DNA of 64,000 bases from Oxyruncus cristatus (lineage: Eukaryota > Chordata > Aves > Passeriformes > Cotingidae), in assembly GCA_013399855.1 (NCBI GenBank), contig VXAY01000162.1, positions 24,841 through 88,840 on the forward strand, written 5' to 3'. Numbering within the stretch: position 1 is the first letter of the stretch; every line of letters begins with the position of its first letter. The position numbers were made by a program, and so were the translations under genes. The notes beneath the pieces were generated by a model. That model was given only the letters and a program-made list of their open reading frames with translations. It made no database searches and was not told the origin of the DNA. Shown here one piece after another: positions 1-12,605 of the stretch.

Positions 1-17
1 CGAAAATTTTTCACAAT

Positions 18-200
18 GAGAACAGTGAGCCATTAGAATAATCTCCCCAGAAAAGTAAGGAAGATTCCCCAGTATTAGACATTCTCAAGATTCTTCTGGA
101 CAGGCTGCTGGGCCATCTCATCTAGATCATGCTTTTGCCAAGAAAGGTTGGACCAGGTGATCCTTGAGATCCCTTACCACTTGGTATCCTATGATTCTAT
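18..200 (+). repeat. CR1 LINE 3'-end fragment
   Basis: The stretch reads as the 3' untranslated end of a CR1 retrotransposon on the + strand: a block with 'aggttggaccaggtgatcc' and 'ttgagatcccttaccact', followed by the terminal 'cctatgattctatgg' repeat. It is 5'-truncated, as CR1 copies usually are, and lies in the GUF1 intron that precedes the first exon seen here. Confidence 0.85.
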
Positions 201-320
201 GGAAGTTTTTGGGGTCAGTGTGCTTGCTCACTCAGTATTGAATGAAAACACAGTGCATAATATATTGGGGGGGTTTTAATTGTTTTTGTTGTTGGTTTGT
301 TTGTTTGTTTTCTGTGACAG

Positions 321-524
321 ACCCCAGTGTAATACTGCTGATCCACTGAAAGCCTTAGTATTTGACTCCACCTTTGATCACTACCGAGGTGTTGTAGCTA
401 ATGTTGCACTCTTTGGTGGGGAGATTGCAAAAGGGAATAAAATTGTGTCTGCACACACAAAGAAAAGATATGAAGTCAGTGAAGTTGGAATTCTCACTCC
501 AAATGAACAACCAACACATAAGCT
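321..524 (+). CDS. GUF1: GUF1 exon a (domain II)
   Basis: The acceptor is 'tctgtgacag' after a GTTT-rich pyrimidine tract and the donor is 'ct|gtaagt'. The exon enters on the third base of a codon and ends after two bases of the Leu codon in THKL. It encodes the core of the EF4 domain II barrel, including [13 protein letters not shown] and [13 protein letters not shown]. Confidence 0.95.
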
Positions 525-3500
525 GTAAGTAAAAATTTCTTACGGTGGAACAAATCACAAGTTGGTGTAAGCTACAAAATCCTGCATTTCTGTTTGATTT
601 TTGCTTTGAGTGGTAAAAGCTGGGAGATGTCTAGGGTTTTTGGGGGTTTTTTTGGTGGTGTTTTTATAATTATTATTTGTAATTTAATGCTCAGTGTCAA
701 TCTTTTTCATTTTGGGCATGCTGAGGCAGAAGGTTTTAGGGGCTGCTTTTTGGGCATTACTGAGGGAGGAAGCCATTCTGTCATCTGTAGTACATGGAAC
801 ATCTGGACAGCTACTTTTTTTAAGACTAGCATCTGATGTTCTTACTCAGCTGTCCAATTTATTTCTAGGAACTGCATTGCTTGAGAGTGGAAGGGAATGG
901 GGCTCCATCTTAGTTATTGCTGCAGCATATGTTGAGGGTGGAAAACTTAAAATCCATGAATACAACAGCTTCCAGAAACTGGCTTCTCATGGCAGCAGTG
1001 GGAAGAAACTCAGGTACTTAGAATTAGTGGAGAAGTTTTACCAGTTTGCATCCAAATATGTGTTAATTGCTATTGGGGGAGTCTCAGTGAGACTATATTA
1101 CTGTGTCTGGCGGGTTGAGCCCAGCCAGCAACTATGCACCTAACCACCCATTTGCTTCTTTTTTGATTGTGAAGCATGAGGTTATATGTCGTGCAATATC
1201 TCTTTGAGCAGTTTGGGTCTGCTGTCCTGGTTTTGTCACCTCCCAGTCTCTTTCCCACCCCCAACATAGTTGCTTGGGGAGGGGCAGAGTGAGAAACAGA
1301 GGGCCTTCATGCTGTACAAGCAGTGTTCAGCAATAGCTAAAACATGGGTATGTTATCAAGACTGTTTAGTCACAAAGCCCAAACACATCATACAGGGCTG
1401 ATCTGAAAGTAGTTAACTCCATCCTAGCTAAAACCAATACACTGTGTATTTTACTTGATATCTACCATGGGTTCCCCTCCAGTTAGCATTATGTACTGAT
1501 GGAAGATGTTTGTCTCATTTCTTCCTCTTAGTATATGAAACTTGCAGTGTTGGCAGCTGGGAGCTGTTCTGGCTTCTGTGTCTTAGAAGGAGCTTCTCAA
1601 GGGTCTACTCCATCTTTTAAACTGGGAATAATACAGAATTCAAAATCCAGGACCATACAAATACTGCTCAGCTGTAGCAGAAATAGAACTGCTTGAGACC
1701 GTTCACAACTTAGGAGGTGAAACAACTTAAATCTGGCTTCTGGACTATGGATATGGGCTTTTAGTGGGGGGATTTATTTGAATTTCTGTCTGGGCTAAAT
1801 CAAGTAGGAAAATATTGGAAATACTACTAATGCAAGAAGCATGTCTGTATAACAACAATTTTATTTAGATATGCAGGACAGGTGGGCTACCTGATTGCTG
1901 GAATGAAAGAAGTAACAGAAGCCCAAATAGGAGACACACTCTTTTTGTATAAACAGCCAGTGGAGCCTTTGCCTGGCTTTAAGTCAGCGAAGCCAATGGT
2001 TTTTGCAGGTGAGGAGTAAACCAGTATAAAGTGGAATTACTTTTTTTTCCCAATTACAAGAGCAAGAGAGCAGTTAGAGCTTTTAAAAGAATACATGTGT
2101 ATATTAAGAGGATTAGAATCTTAGCGAAGAGGTGTGTTATTCATGTAGCTTTCTGTAATTTTCCCTGTAACTTGACAGGATTAATAATGGTTGCTGACTG
2201 GTTTTATATGAATACAAGACTAACATGTATTTTTTGCCATGATTATTGTTTCTAATGCCAGTAAACTCTTAAAAGCTGGAAAAGGATTGAGACTTAAAAA
2301 AAAAGTAATTTTGGGGGAGTTCTTCGTGTAGATAATCAGGTTTCCATAATTATTGTACTAATACAAGTGTTACAAAGGTGGCTTTAGAAGGAAATAAATT
2401 CTGTATATCATTTTCAAGACTTGTGAATCAATGTGTAAAAACTCACTTGAACTGTCTCATTGAGATTAGGCAGTCAGTCAGTGAATGTAGAAAAGTGTAA
2501 TCTTGTAAATAATGTTTTTGGGGGCACATGTGTTGCTTCCTGGTGGAGAGTAATATGCATTTTCTGAAGATCCAGTGATGTGAAAAGTGATAAAGTAGAA
2601 CCTGTTTTGTGCAGTAATTATACAAACAGCTGTTTTTATTTATTTCAGAAAATATAGAAACATTTGCAACTTTCAAATTACACACTTTATTTTCCATTCA
2701 GTCTTACCTTTGAAGAAACATCTCAGTGAAATCTGTCCACTTTTTCAGGCATGTTAAAGCTATATGTTTACACTGCAGCCCTGCAAAACAGTAGTTATAC
2801 TCAATTGTGCATCTTCCACAACTGTGAAGGATTAGATGAGTACAGTGATCCTACCATTATGCTTTAAATGTTAATTCTGAGGTAATCTAAAACTTTCTAA
2901 TGTTTTGAGTAATTTTTTTGAGGAAAAAGAACCCTTATATTGTTTTTCACATTTAAAAACAATTGGAACACAAAATAAGCTATTTCTGATTTTATTACTG
3001 TGTTCACTGTAAGAGGCATATTTGAAAGCTAAGTAAACTCTTGATAAAGCTCTCTATCACATTACTTCTATCTAATATATTTTGACAGGAATGTATCCTG
3101 TAGATCAAACAGAATATAATAATCTCAAAAGTGCTTTGGAAAGGCTGACATTGAATGACTCCAGTGTAACTGTTCATCGTGACAGTAGTCTTGCCTTAGG
3201 AGCTGGATGGAGGTGAGGCTTTTATACTGCTCTCATTTTTGGAACTGTTCATAAATGGAGAATGCAGGTTTAAGTCAATTGAAGATAGAATTAAAATGGA
3301 TTCAAAATTAGGAGCTTTAGTTCAAATTAATAGCTAAAGATCAAAAGCATTTCATTTTCTTACATTCTCTGTTTGCACAGAGTGAAATTTGTTATGATTG
3401 ATAGTTTTTGTTCTCCAAGACACATATTATGCAACTTCAGGATTATTTTGGTCCTGTGGAGGTTTTTTGCTATGCTTGATATTGTCACACTAGCAGTGTA

Positions 3501-6500
3501 AATATGCTGGAGGCTTAAAAAGACCACTGAAATTCTAGGGCAGATACAAAGACTTTTATAAAACAGGATACTTATTTTCCAGATTGGGTTTCCTTGGTCT
3601 TCTACATATGGAGGTTTTTAATCAACGTTTGGAGCAAGAGTATAATATGTCTGTTATTTTGACTGCACCGACAGTTCCATATAAAGCTGTTCTTTCCTCA
3701 GCAAAGTTGATAAAGGTATGTTAAATTCATTACAAATTTATATAAATGGCAGATTAAAAGCCTCCTATAATAAACACCTACAGTCTGTGTTTAAATGTGG
3801 GCTAGCACTGTATTTCATAGGAAACATTAGAAACACCAGTAAATAACTTACAACTTTTTTTAATTTTTTTTTTTTAGGATGTTAACTATTTTTCCCCCAT
3901 CCAATTCAAGCACTCTCTTTTTATGTCTTACACTTGTCCTTGAAAATGGGAATATAGGACGCTTATCTTGCCCTATTCTTTTAAATATAAATTGAGTGGA
4001 CTGTGTTAAAAGCAGGTGAAATAATCTTCCAGGCTTTATCAGTCAAAAAACATGGATATTTTTAGGAATAGCTCGTAATGCTACTGTAGGGTCTTAGTAA
4101 CTTAAAGGATAAGGATGAAGTAAGAAGGAAGGTCCTCAATTTACAGGTGAGAGAGAGACCTGGAAAGATGGATAAAAAAGCATTTTGTATTTCTCTCATT
4201 TCCCAACTAAAAAGGAAATCCTGTAATATTTTTGTATAATAATATTTAAAGGTATGCTGATAAGGGACTTGTATATGTGATGTAGAAATCTCTTCTGAAA
4301 TTGTTCTTGTTTTAAACTTGGGTTGCATAATGCACAAATGTTTTCAGGCAATCAAAACATTTTTTTTAGCATTTTTTCAATGCTGTATTTGTCTCCTTTT
4401 CAGTCTACTTACTTGTAAAATTATGCTATCTTGTTTATTTGTTTGTTTTTAGGAGTATGGAAAAGATGAGATTACTATTATCAACCCTGCTCAGTTTCCT
4501 GATAAATTTTCAGTATCAGAATATTTGGAGCCAACTGTTCTTGGTACTATTGTAACACCTCATGAATATATTGGGAAAATTATTGCTTTGTGTCAGGTTG
4601 GTATATAGTTTTAGTTTTGTCTTTTGCATTTTTAACTCATCATTTTCGACTTAAAGTGAAGATACTAGATAGTATGATAATAGATATTAGTTCTTAAATA
4701 GTGTCTTTGACAGTAGTTATTAAATACTTTTGATAGAAAAAATGATTTTTAACTTCTTGTTTGTAAGATTTTGAACTGGAGAATCCATATATTGCAAGTT
4801 AGTGATGAAGATTAGTGACAATAAAGTGCGTGGTCTGTATTAAACTAACTCATAGCTTGTTCTGTTCTCCTGAAAGAATGGAATCTGCAGCAGGGGAATA
4901 AGATGTACTGGTTTTTTAGAAGTATATGGAAGAAAATACAGCTGCAGTCAGCACTTCACTGTGCACTCATGTATTTTTTTCAGTACTTCACTGAAGTAAA
5001 TTTACAACACTGATGGCCAAACATATTTCCCCAAGTGTATTTGGGATATTTCTAATTGAAATTTTTTTAACTGCCATGCATATTGTCTTTATGTTATTTT
5101 TTTCACAATATTTTTCTTAGCTTTTAACATTGCAGAATGTATAATACAAAACAGTACAGTACTTGTACGTGAATACAGTGAAGAATAAAATCTATTAAAA
5201 AGAATTCCTAAAATAACTTTTAAGAACACCCTCCTGGGAGGAAAGAAGATGAGCCTGCAAGCCCTACTGTGTAATACTCCAGTTTGTGTGAAAATCTAAT
5301 TTCAGTGAGACTTCATGGACAAATAATTATACATTTAAAAGGCAGCAGGAAGCAGAAGTTAAGGATTTCAGCAATTCAGCATTTAGAGAGGATAGGCTTG
5401 AATCATATGTCCAGTTAAGTTACTACCACTTCACTTATTATAGTGCTGCTATTTGTCCTGGGACTTCAGTGAACTACCAGTAAGAAGGTTACTTTGGGGC
5501 TTGCCATACAGGAAATCTCTTTTATAGCTGTTAATAGCTGTTCATTTTAATTTGCTTTGTATTTTTTTGTAGAAAATTTCTGTCAAGGGGAACTGAAACA
5601 ATTTTTATTTCTCTAGGATCGCAGGGCAGTCCAGAAGGATATGTTGTACATTGATGAAAACAGGGTTATGCTAAAATACCTCTTTCCACTGAATGAAATT
5701 GTATTGGATTTTTATGATGCTCTTAAGTCTCTGTCTTCTGGCTACGCAAGGTAACTACCTCCCCTGTTCCCCCTTCCTCCCTCAAGGGGGGTGTGGTGAA
5801 AAAAGGTCTGAGGAACAGTTATGGAAGGGCACGAGTGAAGAATATTCCTTTACGATGGAAAATCTATGATGCAAATCTAGTCTCTCTTCACCTTTAATGG
5901 ATTAGATTTGCTGTGAAAATGGATGGAAATAAGGCTGAAAAACATCAAAAGTGCAGCACTACCTAATAATCATTGTCTTTGGTCATGTGTGTATTTTTCA
6001 AGTGCACCCTCTGGTGTGGCACAGTCTCATCTGTATGAGTTAGGTGGTGCTTACTTGTCTGAAGAGAAGCAAGGTAGAAGAAACAAGGGGATGGAGATTT
6101 TGAATTTTCTCTCCAGATCTAGCTCCCCAACTACATAAAACCCAACCTGTTTATCAGAAGCTATCTGATTATCAGAATTATGCTGGTTTTCCTTTGATTC
6201 AGATGTGATTGCAAATGTTACATTATCTTATTTTTTATTTCCTAATTGACTCATTAATATAGCTTGTGTATTTTAATGCTCTCAATAATCATTCTTCTGT
6301 TATATAAATCTGTTCACATGACTAGGATTTATTAAGCCAACTACGACAGAAGAACTTCGAAATAATCTCAAAGGATTTTCCCCTCTCTGTTCTGATATTT
6401 CAGATTTGACCAAATTATAATGGTATTGGTGATCCTCCACATTTATACTTGCACACAAGATCTGTCTGTCTCTGTCTTGCATACGTTACCTCTGTAACTC

Positions 6501-9500
6501 TAGCAGTTTAAGAATTTTTGCAAACTGACACACAGACAGCAAGTCCCATACCTACGAAAGGAAAGTTTGGCAATTAAGTGGAAAACTTAGTTGTCAGAGA
6601 GAATGATAATAGGGGTCATATAAATGAGAGGATGAAAAGAAAGCAGTCCAGCATTAGTGTTTGATTCCTTTGTTATTCAGGACTGTTCAGAAGCTGTTTT
6701 GGAGGGTTCTGTTTCCTGGAGCTTGAAGGAACCTCCAGCTGACAGAAATAAGTGTTTGAATAAACTCATTAAAAAACTGTATTAAGCATGTAGATTTCTG
6801 CTTGATTATCTTGCTCAGTAGATAGGAAGGATATCCTGGAAGTCAGGATGACATCTTCCGCTGCATTGGAGGGGACATTATGTGCAGTACATTTCTAGTC
6901 TGGTTTTGCACTGGGGAGATGTACTGAGAGACTATTAAAAACTGTAATCCCATTTTATTAAAAAGTTCAAGTGTTTTATTAAGAATTGTGTCTATAATTT
7001 AAAATTTATGGAACAAAGGATGCAGAATATAATTTTACAATATCATCACTAACTTCTGCACTGTTTTTTTTTTCTTAGTTTTGATTATGAAGATGCAGGA
7101 TACCAAGCAGCAGACCTAATTAAAATGGATATTCTTCTAAATGGAAATCCAGTTGAAGAACTGTCTACTATCATACACAAGTAGGTTGACTAGATTCTTT
7201 ATGCCAAAGAAATAAGACTTCCTATTAACTTCAGTGAAAACATTGTCTATTAATAGGACTTTCCTGACCTAAACAAATATATGATTCTAAGTGATTCTAG
7301 GTACAGGTATTACTCATATGTGACAAATATGTATGAGCATTGAGGATTTGCCACATCACCACCTTCATCACCACTGAAAAAGAGAGGCATTTTATAATAT
7401 GAAAATTAGGGGATACATACCGTAACTAATAGCAATTTCAACTTCTCTTCTCAGTTAAAGTGCTGGATATCATATTTTTTGTGGCAAGTGTAGGGCAGAG
7501 AGGTGAAGGAAAATGCATAATGCCAATCTTCTAAGGGGCTGGAAAAATTTTAAGTGCAGATCAGTCAAGGAGATGCCAGATGAAGCATTTATGGTACTTC
7601 GTATTTTAAAAGTTGGTTTTATTCTCCCAATAATTCCTGTTCTATAGAAGTTTATTGTTGTCTTGTCTCCAGCCTTAGCACCAGGAAAACATAAATATTC
7701 ACTGTATGCAATTACCTCAAATTTTTTTTGATAAAATGATTCAATTTCCATGACTGTCTCAGGAATTATGGGTGAGAATAATGCTTTTCCCATTTCCAGC
7801 CTCTCCTCAGTTTTTTTCAAGTTTCCCTTCTGTAACTTCAGGATTCCTTTCCAGTAATCCCGAGATCAACTTTTTGTGGGTTGTTTGGTTTTCCTTCTCA
7901 AAATACTAATTTATAGTTGCTAAATATTTGTATATTTTCATATTTTTTTACATAACTGCAATATTGAAATCCTTGGAATTCTGTAACTCCAAAAGGTTGA
8001 CATAGGAAAAGGAAACGCTTGCCTTGTTCAGATGGGTTATGGGGCTGGAGTGATACAACTCTCTTGCATTCAATTGCTAATGTGTTTTTCATAAATACAA
8101 GGTGTTTAACAATCTGCCTGCATCTCTTACTCCAAAAAGATGCAAAGTGGAGTGGCCCACCTTGCTAAAGTTAGTTATTACTTTAACATGTATTTCTTGA
8201 TCAGTGTAACTTGCACCCCTGGACTGTTTGACTCACTAAAAATGATAATCTTTTAGCTTTCGATTACAAATGAGTTTTATTTTAACTTGTAGTATTCATT
8301 CTGCTCTTGCTGCAGGTATTCTCAGTGTTCCCACTGCAAAATTGCATCTGTCTATATCATAGAATCATAGAATAGAATCATAGAATCAGACGGGTTGGAA
8401 AGGACCTCGGAGATCATCAAGTCCAACCCTTGATCCAACCCCACTGTGGTTACTAGACTATGGCATTAAGTGCCACGTCCAGCCTCGTCTTGAAAACCTC
8501 CAGGGATGGAGAATCCACCACTTCCCTGGGCAGCCCATTCCAATGGCTGATTACTCTCTCTGTAAAGAATTTCTTTCTAATATCCAACCTAAACCTCCCC
8601 TGGCACAGCTTAAGGCCATGCCCTCTTGTCTTACGGCTGGTTGCCTGGGAGAAGAGACCAACCCCCACCTGGCTACAACCTCCTTTCAGATAGTTGTAGA
8701 GAGCGATGAGGTCTCCCCTGAGCCTTCTCTTCTCCAGGCTAAACAACCCCAGCTCCTTCAGCCTCTCCTCATAGGGCTTGTGCTCAAGTCCCTTCACCAA
8801 CCTTGTTGCTCTCCTCTGCACCTGCTCCAGCACCTCAATATCCTTCCTGAACTGAGGGGCCCAGAACTGGACACAGCACTCCAGGTGTGGCCTCACCAGC
8901 GCCGAGTACAGGGGCAGAATCACTTCCCTGTTCCTGCTGGCCACACTGTTCCTGATCCAGGCCAGGATGCCATTGGCCTTCTTGGCCACCTGGGCACACT
9001 GCTGGCTCGTGTTCAGCTTCCTGTCAATCCAAACTCCCAGATCCCTTTCTGCCTGGCTGCTCTCCAGCCACTCTGTGCCCAGCCTGTAGCGCTGCAGGGG
9101 GTGGTTGTGGCCAAAGTGCAGGACCCGGCCCTTGGCCTTGTTGAACCTCATCCCGTTGGAATCAGCCCAGCTCTCCAGTCTGTCCAGGTCCCTCTGCAGA
9201 GCTCTCCTGCCTTCCAGCAGGTCGACACTCCCCCCCAGCTTGGTGTCATCTGCAAATTTACTAATAGTGCACTCTATCCCTTCATCTAAATCAATAAAGA
9301 TATTAAACAGGACTGGGCCCAACACTGATCCCTGGGGGACACCACTAGTGACCAGCTGCCAACTGGATGCAGCCCCGTTCACCACCACTTTCTGGGCCCG
9401 GCCCTCCAGCCAATTCCTAACCCAGCAATATAATTATATATAATTATGCTGAATTACAGAGATTACTGTAAACTAGTATTAAACTGGCCATTATTTGTTC

Positions 9501-12419
9501 TAATTATAAAAATAAATATCTCTGTCTCCTAAAACTGTAATGCTTAATGAACATTACTTAAGTACTTCATGCTTAAATTGTTTGCTCTATACAGGTAGTA
9601 AGGAGTCACATTGTTGTTACCTGAAAATATGTAAACCTGATTTCAGCTGTATGTTGGTAAAAGTCTACTAAATAAGGATATTTTTAGAGAGAATAGAGAC
9701 CCATTTCTTTCCAATGGCTTATGAAAGTATGTTAGTAGCTTCTTTAGACCTTTTTTCTCTTTGCAGAATCTGTAGCATGTGCAGATGCTGAATATAGTTG
9801 GATAATTTTTATTAGCAGTTGACAAGAGCACATGATTTTTTTTTTCTTGTTATATAAAGCCAGATCTTTTTAAAGTATTTCTTTAATATGTAGATATTTT
9901 GACCATTTGGGCCTACAGTCAATGAAAATTCTCCTTGACCTAGTTTAAAATTTCATTCGGAGATGTAACAGTATACAAAATGGCTTCAGTGTGATGGATA
10001 ATCAGGGTGTTTATTATAAATACTTTAAGGCCTGCTGTTAATGCAGTCTTATCACCTGTTAATATGAAACAGGTGACATACAGAGACCACTCAGTAGATG
10101 CAAAATATGATCTGATCACCTTATCTTTTGAGCTAAAAAGAGGAAAACTTATACTGAAATCCTTTTATCAAACAGTTTGGTCTCTGGATATATTTTTGGT
10201 GTTGCATTACTCTTTCTGAAAACACTGGTGACTTCCTTTTTCAGTGATAAGGCATATGCCACTGGTAAACTCCTGTGTGAACGTTTAAAAGAGGCTATAC
10301 CTAGACAGTTGTTTGAAATAGCCATCCAGGCTGCTATTGGCAAGAAAATCATTGCAAGAGAAACGTAAGTGAAGACCATGTGTTCCCTTTTTTTCCCCTC
10401 CATAATTTAAGCTATATAAAATACAGATTTTTAATGTCACAGAAAGTTTTATACATTACAGTACTTTCAGTGTAAAGTTGTATTTTTCTTATATATGATA
10501 CCAGACATCTTGAAAAAAAGAGAAAAAACCCCAAAACCATATTTGAGGTGTGACTATGACTAAAGATTTTGAATTACATTTATACAAAGAAAATGTATTT
10601 TTATTTTAAATTGCTTGTGGTCAGCATTGCACTTAGTGGATAAAGCATAATGTGCAACACCTGTGTGTCCATTTCCTCTTTGGCAGTGGAAGAAGTTTCT
10701 TCCTACTGAAAAAAAGTAGCTAGTTGTGGAATAGCTTAATCTCTGCGAGGGTCAGCAAAAAAAGAACTGGTTTGTGCTGTTCCAAAGGAAATACGTTGCA
10801 AGCTGAACACGCAACTTTTTCTTAAGCAGCATGCGCTTCTTTAGAGCAAACAGTTTCCTTGATGCCGTGTTTCTTGTCACGTTTTTCTGTTGCTATTTAA
10901 ATAGAATTTAAATTGTGGTAAAATGATTATAGGTAGGAATTTAAGCCAAGGTACTGTAAGAATTTGTGTTTATATCTATACACACATGGATGCAACACTT
11001 CCTATGAGCCATAGCAGAAGTCCTAGATAAAAGGCAAAATTGTTATTTTTTTCATTTACACATTGTACACCCTAAGGGGTATTTCTGGAATTACGAACTG
11101 TGAATGGCATCTTCTGCTTCAAACGTCATCTCTTGTATACAAAATATGAAAATGTTATGATGCTGATGCATCTTACAAATGTTCTGATGCTGATGCATCT
11201 TACATTTCTACATAGTAGAAAAACAATTAGCATTTTGACAACTCAGTATTTAGCTTCACAAACAGATGTTCTTATGTGTTAAAGGTGCATGTTATTTTAT
11301 TTTACAGGCTGAAAGCTTACAGGAAGAACGTTGTGGCAAAATGTGTAGGTATTTTTTTTTTTTTTAATGTTTCTGACACTTGTAAACCTGCCAAGATGAT
11401 AGGCCCATCTTTTCCTAGAAATCCAGCAAAGACATGTTCAGCTTGCGCTCCTAAGTATCAGTGGAATTTTAACAGATACTTTTAAGCTTTTATTTTAAAA
11501 TTCAACTCTTACAACGTCTAGCTGCAACTTGCAGAAAGAGGGGATCAGAAAAAGTAATGGCTTTTTCAAAGTTACATACTTGAGTGAACTCACTGTGTTC
11601 TAATAGTTGAAGACAGAGTAAATGTGTGTGTGTACACAAGCATATGTGTAACTTCACATTTCTTGAATTGTTTTTCAGATGATAAAAGTATAAATGTGCT
11701 TAGAAATAAAGCATTTAAATATTGAATAGTTGACTATTGACAAGACTCAACAAAGCTATAGGAAAAATGTGATACCTCTTACTCAGCTTATATTTAGCTC
11801 TCTGAAGCAAACATTGGAAAATATTAACCAAGTGTCCCTTTCTCACAACTGTAACAATTCTTCTGCTACGCAGAGATGCGGGATGGTGTTTGTTCAGTGC
11901 TGTACAAGGGTTTAGTTCATTTTTCTAGATAAAAGCACATAGTGCTAGTCAAGATGTCTCAGTGTATCTGAGCTGGCATCCTGCTGCTGTTCCACGGGGA
12001 TATGGATCTGATGTATTGTCTAGTGTCAGCCAGGCTTATGTGAATGTGTGTATTTAGGTAACAGAATTCCAACCTTCAGGTGTCCAAATGAACATGCTTA
12101 CTTGCTCCCTCGTTTTTAATGAATATCCTTTAGGCATAACGATTTGGAGTATAAAATAATCTTTTGTCATAATATAACCAACCTTCCTGGCTTTCTTTAA
12201 GCCTTTGAATTTAGTGTTGCTGAAATGTACTGTAGTTGCATTTGTTGTTTAAGCTTACTAAAATATTTTTCCTTTTCACAGTATGGTGGAGACATTACAA
12301 GAAGAATGAAGCTTTTAAAGAGACAGGCAGAAAGCAAGAGGTTGATGAGAAAAATTGGCAACGTGGAAGTACCAAAAGATGCCTTTATACGTGTTCTAAA
12401 GAGAGAAACTGACAAGTAG
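321..12419 (+). CDS. GUF1: GUF1, mitochondrial elongation factor 4 (LepA-type GTPase), 3' part
   Basis: GUF1 is the mitochondrial homologue of bacterial LepA/EF4, a translational GTPase that binds the ribosome and promotes back-translocation or recovery of stalled ribosomes at the inner membrane matrix side. Ten exons join in frame: 321-524, 1869-2008, 3089-3212, 3583-3715, 4453-4596, 5617-5750, 7079-7180, 10245-10364, 11308-11344, 12282-12419. They encode about 424 residues; the family has about 670, so the targeting peptide and G domain lie upstream of the window. Seen in order: domain II barrel (ALVFDSTFD..., PNEQPTHKL), domain III ([20 protein letters not shown]), the EFG-V-like domain ([23 protein letters not shown]) and the LepA-specific C-terminal domain ([36 protein letters not shown]). 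No frameshift or premature stop is present. The gene converges on GNPDA2. Confidence 0.97.
1102..1442 (-). mobile_element. Solo LTR remnant, avian retroviral family shared with 25489-26063
   Basis: On the - strand this region matches the LTR copy at 25489-26063: the terminal 'cgggttgagcccagcc' block, the 'caatatctctttgagcag...tttgggtctgctgtcctgg' block and 'agcaatagctaaaacat...ttatcaagactgttt'. It is about 340 bp against about 575 bp in the other copy; the middle (R/U5) part is missing. It lies in a GUF1 intron. Family assignment rests on comparing the two copies by eye and on memory of this common avian repeat. Confidence 0.6.
1869..2008 (+). CDS. GUF1: GUF1 exon b (end of domain II)
   Basis: The acceptor is 'ttttatttag' and the donor 'gcag|gtgagg'. 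The first base completes the Leu codon, giving [16 protein letters not shown]. The exon continues with the EF4 motif for the linker to domain III ([20 protein letters not shown]). Confidence 0.96.
3089..3212 (+). CDS. GUF1: GUF1 exon c (domain III)
   Basis: The acceptor is 'tttgacag' and the donor 'gg ag|gtgagg'. The reading is [20 protein letters not shown] and then [18 protein letters not shown], a strongly conserved EF4 domain III stretch. Confidence 0.96.
3583..3715 (+). CDS. GUF1: GUF1 exon d (domain III)
   Basis: The acceptor is 'tattttccag' and the donor 'aaag|gtatg'. It encodes [20 protein letters not shown], the EF4/LepA signature helix, then [14 protein letters not shown]. Confidence 0.96.
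4453..4596 (+). CDS. GUF1: GUF1 exon e (start of EFG-V-like domain)
   Basis: The acceptor follows a GTTT tract ('tttttag|gag') and the donor is 'tgtcag|gttggt'. It encodes [12 protein letters not shown] and [17 protein letters not shown], the entry into the EFG-V-like domain. Confidence 0.96.
5617..5750 (+). CDS. GUF1: GUF1 exon f (EFG-V-like domain)
   Basis: The acceptor is 'atttctctag' and the donor 'cgcaag|gtaact'. It encodes [19 protein letters not shown] then [20 protein letters not shown]; the last codon (Ser) is completed by the next exon. Confidence 0.96.
7079..7180 (+). CDS. GUF1: GUF1 exon g (C-terminal domain)
   Basis: The acceptor is 'tttttttttcttag' and the donor 'cacaa|gtaggt'. 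It encodes [20 protein letters not shown] and [13 protein letters not shown], the start of the LepA-specific C-terminal domain. The following intron (7181-10244) contains a 1-kb CR1. Confidence 0.94.
8357..9427 (-). mobile_element. CR1 LINE, 5'-truncated, with intact 3' half of the reverse transcriptase ORF
   Basis: A single open frame runs from about 9420 down to a stop at 8453 on the - strand (over 311 codons). It shows CR1 landmarks in order: [31 protein letters not shown], the catalytic FADDTKLGG (motif C of reverse transcriptase), then the long C-terminal part ([58 protein letters not shown]). One codon seems to be lost before DLDEGIE. The 3' UTR ends at 8357-8388 in repeated TCATAGAA units. 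N-terminal RT motifs and the endonuclease are absent, so it cannot move by itself. It lies antisense in a GUF1 intron. Confidence 0.95.
10245..10364 (+). CDS. GUF1: GUF1 exon h (C-terminal domain)
   Basis: The acceptor is 'cttcctttttcag' and the donor 'gaaac|gtaagt'. It encodes [20 protein letters not shown] and [20 protein letters not shown], which is typical EF4 sequence. Confidence 0.96.
11152..11204 (+). repeat. 26-bp tandem duplication
   Basis: Two copies of a 26-bp unit (11152-11177 and 11179-11204) contain 'tgatgctgatgcatcttaca'. They differ at one base. The duplication lies in a GUF1 intron, just upstream of the 37-bp micro-exon. Confidence 0.9.
11308..11344 (+). CDS. GUF1: GUF1 exon i, 37-bp micro-exon
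   Basis: This short exon sits between 'attttattttacag' and 'aaatgt|gtaggt'. It encodes [12 protein letters not shown] after completing a Thr codon and joins in frame to the last exon (CYGGDITRR). It is identified by continuity with the conserved LKAYRKNV...YGGD stretch of EF4 proteins. Confidence 0.94.
12282..12419 (+). CDS. GUF1: GUF1 terminal coding exon
   Basis: The acceptor is 'tccttttcacag'. The exon reads [20 protein letters not shown], then [18 protein letters not shown] and ends at TAG (12417-12419). The basic helix followed by VPKDAF is the usual EF4 C-terminus, which contacts the decoding-centre side of the ribosome. Confidence 0.97.
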   Translation, partial: YGGDITRRMKLLKRQAESKRLMRKIGNVEVPKDAFIRVLKRETDK

Positions 12420-12599
12420 AGATCAGTGACATGATCGTTCTCTCAACTTTCTGCAGACGGTAGCATAGTGAGCTAATACATGATTTATCACTGTGAGAGG
12501 GAACATACTTGACTTTAATGGTGTAAATTAACTAAATGTGGGAAGATGAATTGAAAAGACTGTGTACTTAATGTACAGATATTTTTAGAATATTATGAA

Positions 12600-12605
12600 A
12601 ATAAA
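12600..12605 (+). terminator. GUF1: GUF1 polyadenylation signal
   Basis: A canonical AATAAA lies 181 bases after the GUF1 stop codon, followed by a T-rich stretch. This predicts a short 3' UTR of about 200 bases. Confidence 0.75.

Noticed and set aside
694..1143. 149-codon plus-strand frame in a GUF1 intron
   Set aside because: It lies between two confirmed GUF1 exons, runs into the LTR remnant, and has no similarity to EF4 or another family.
8543..9443. Plus-strand open frames of 248 and 112 codons
   Set aside because: They are antisense shadows of the CR1 reverse-transcriptase frame on the - strand.
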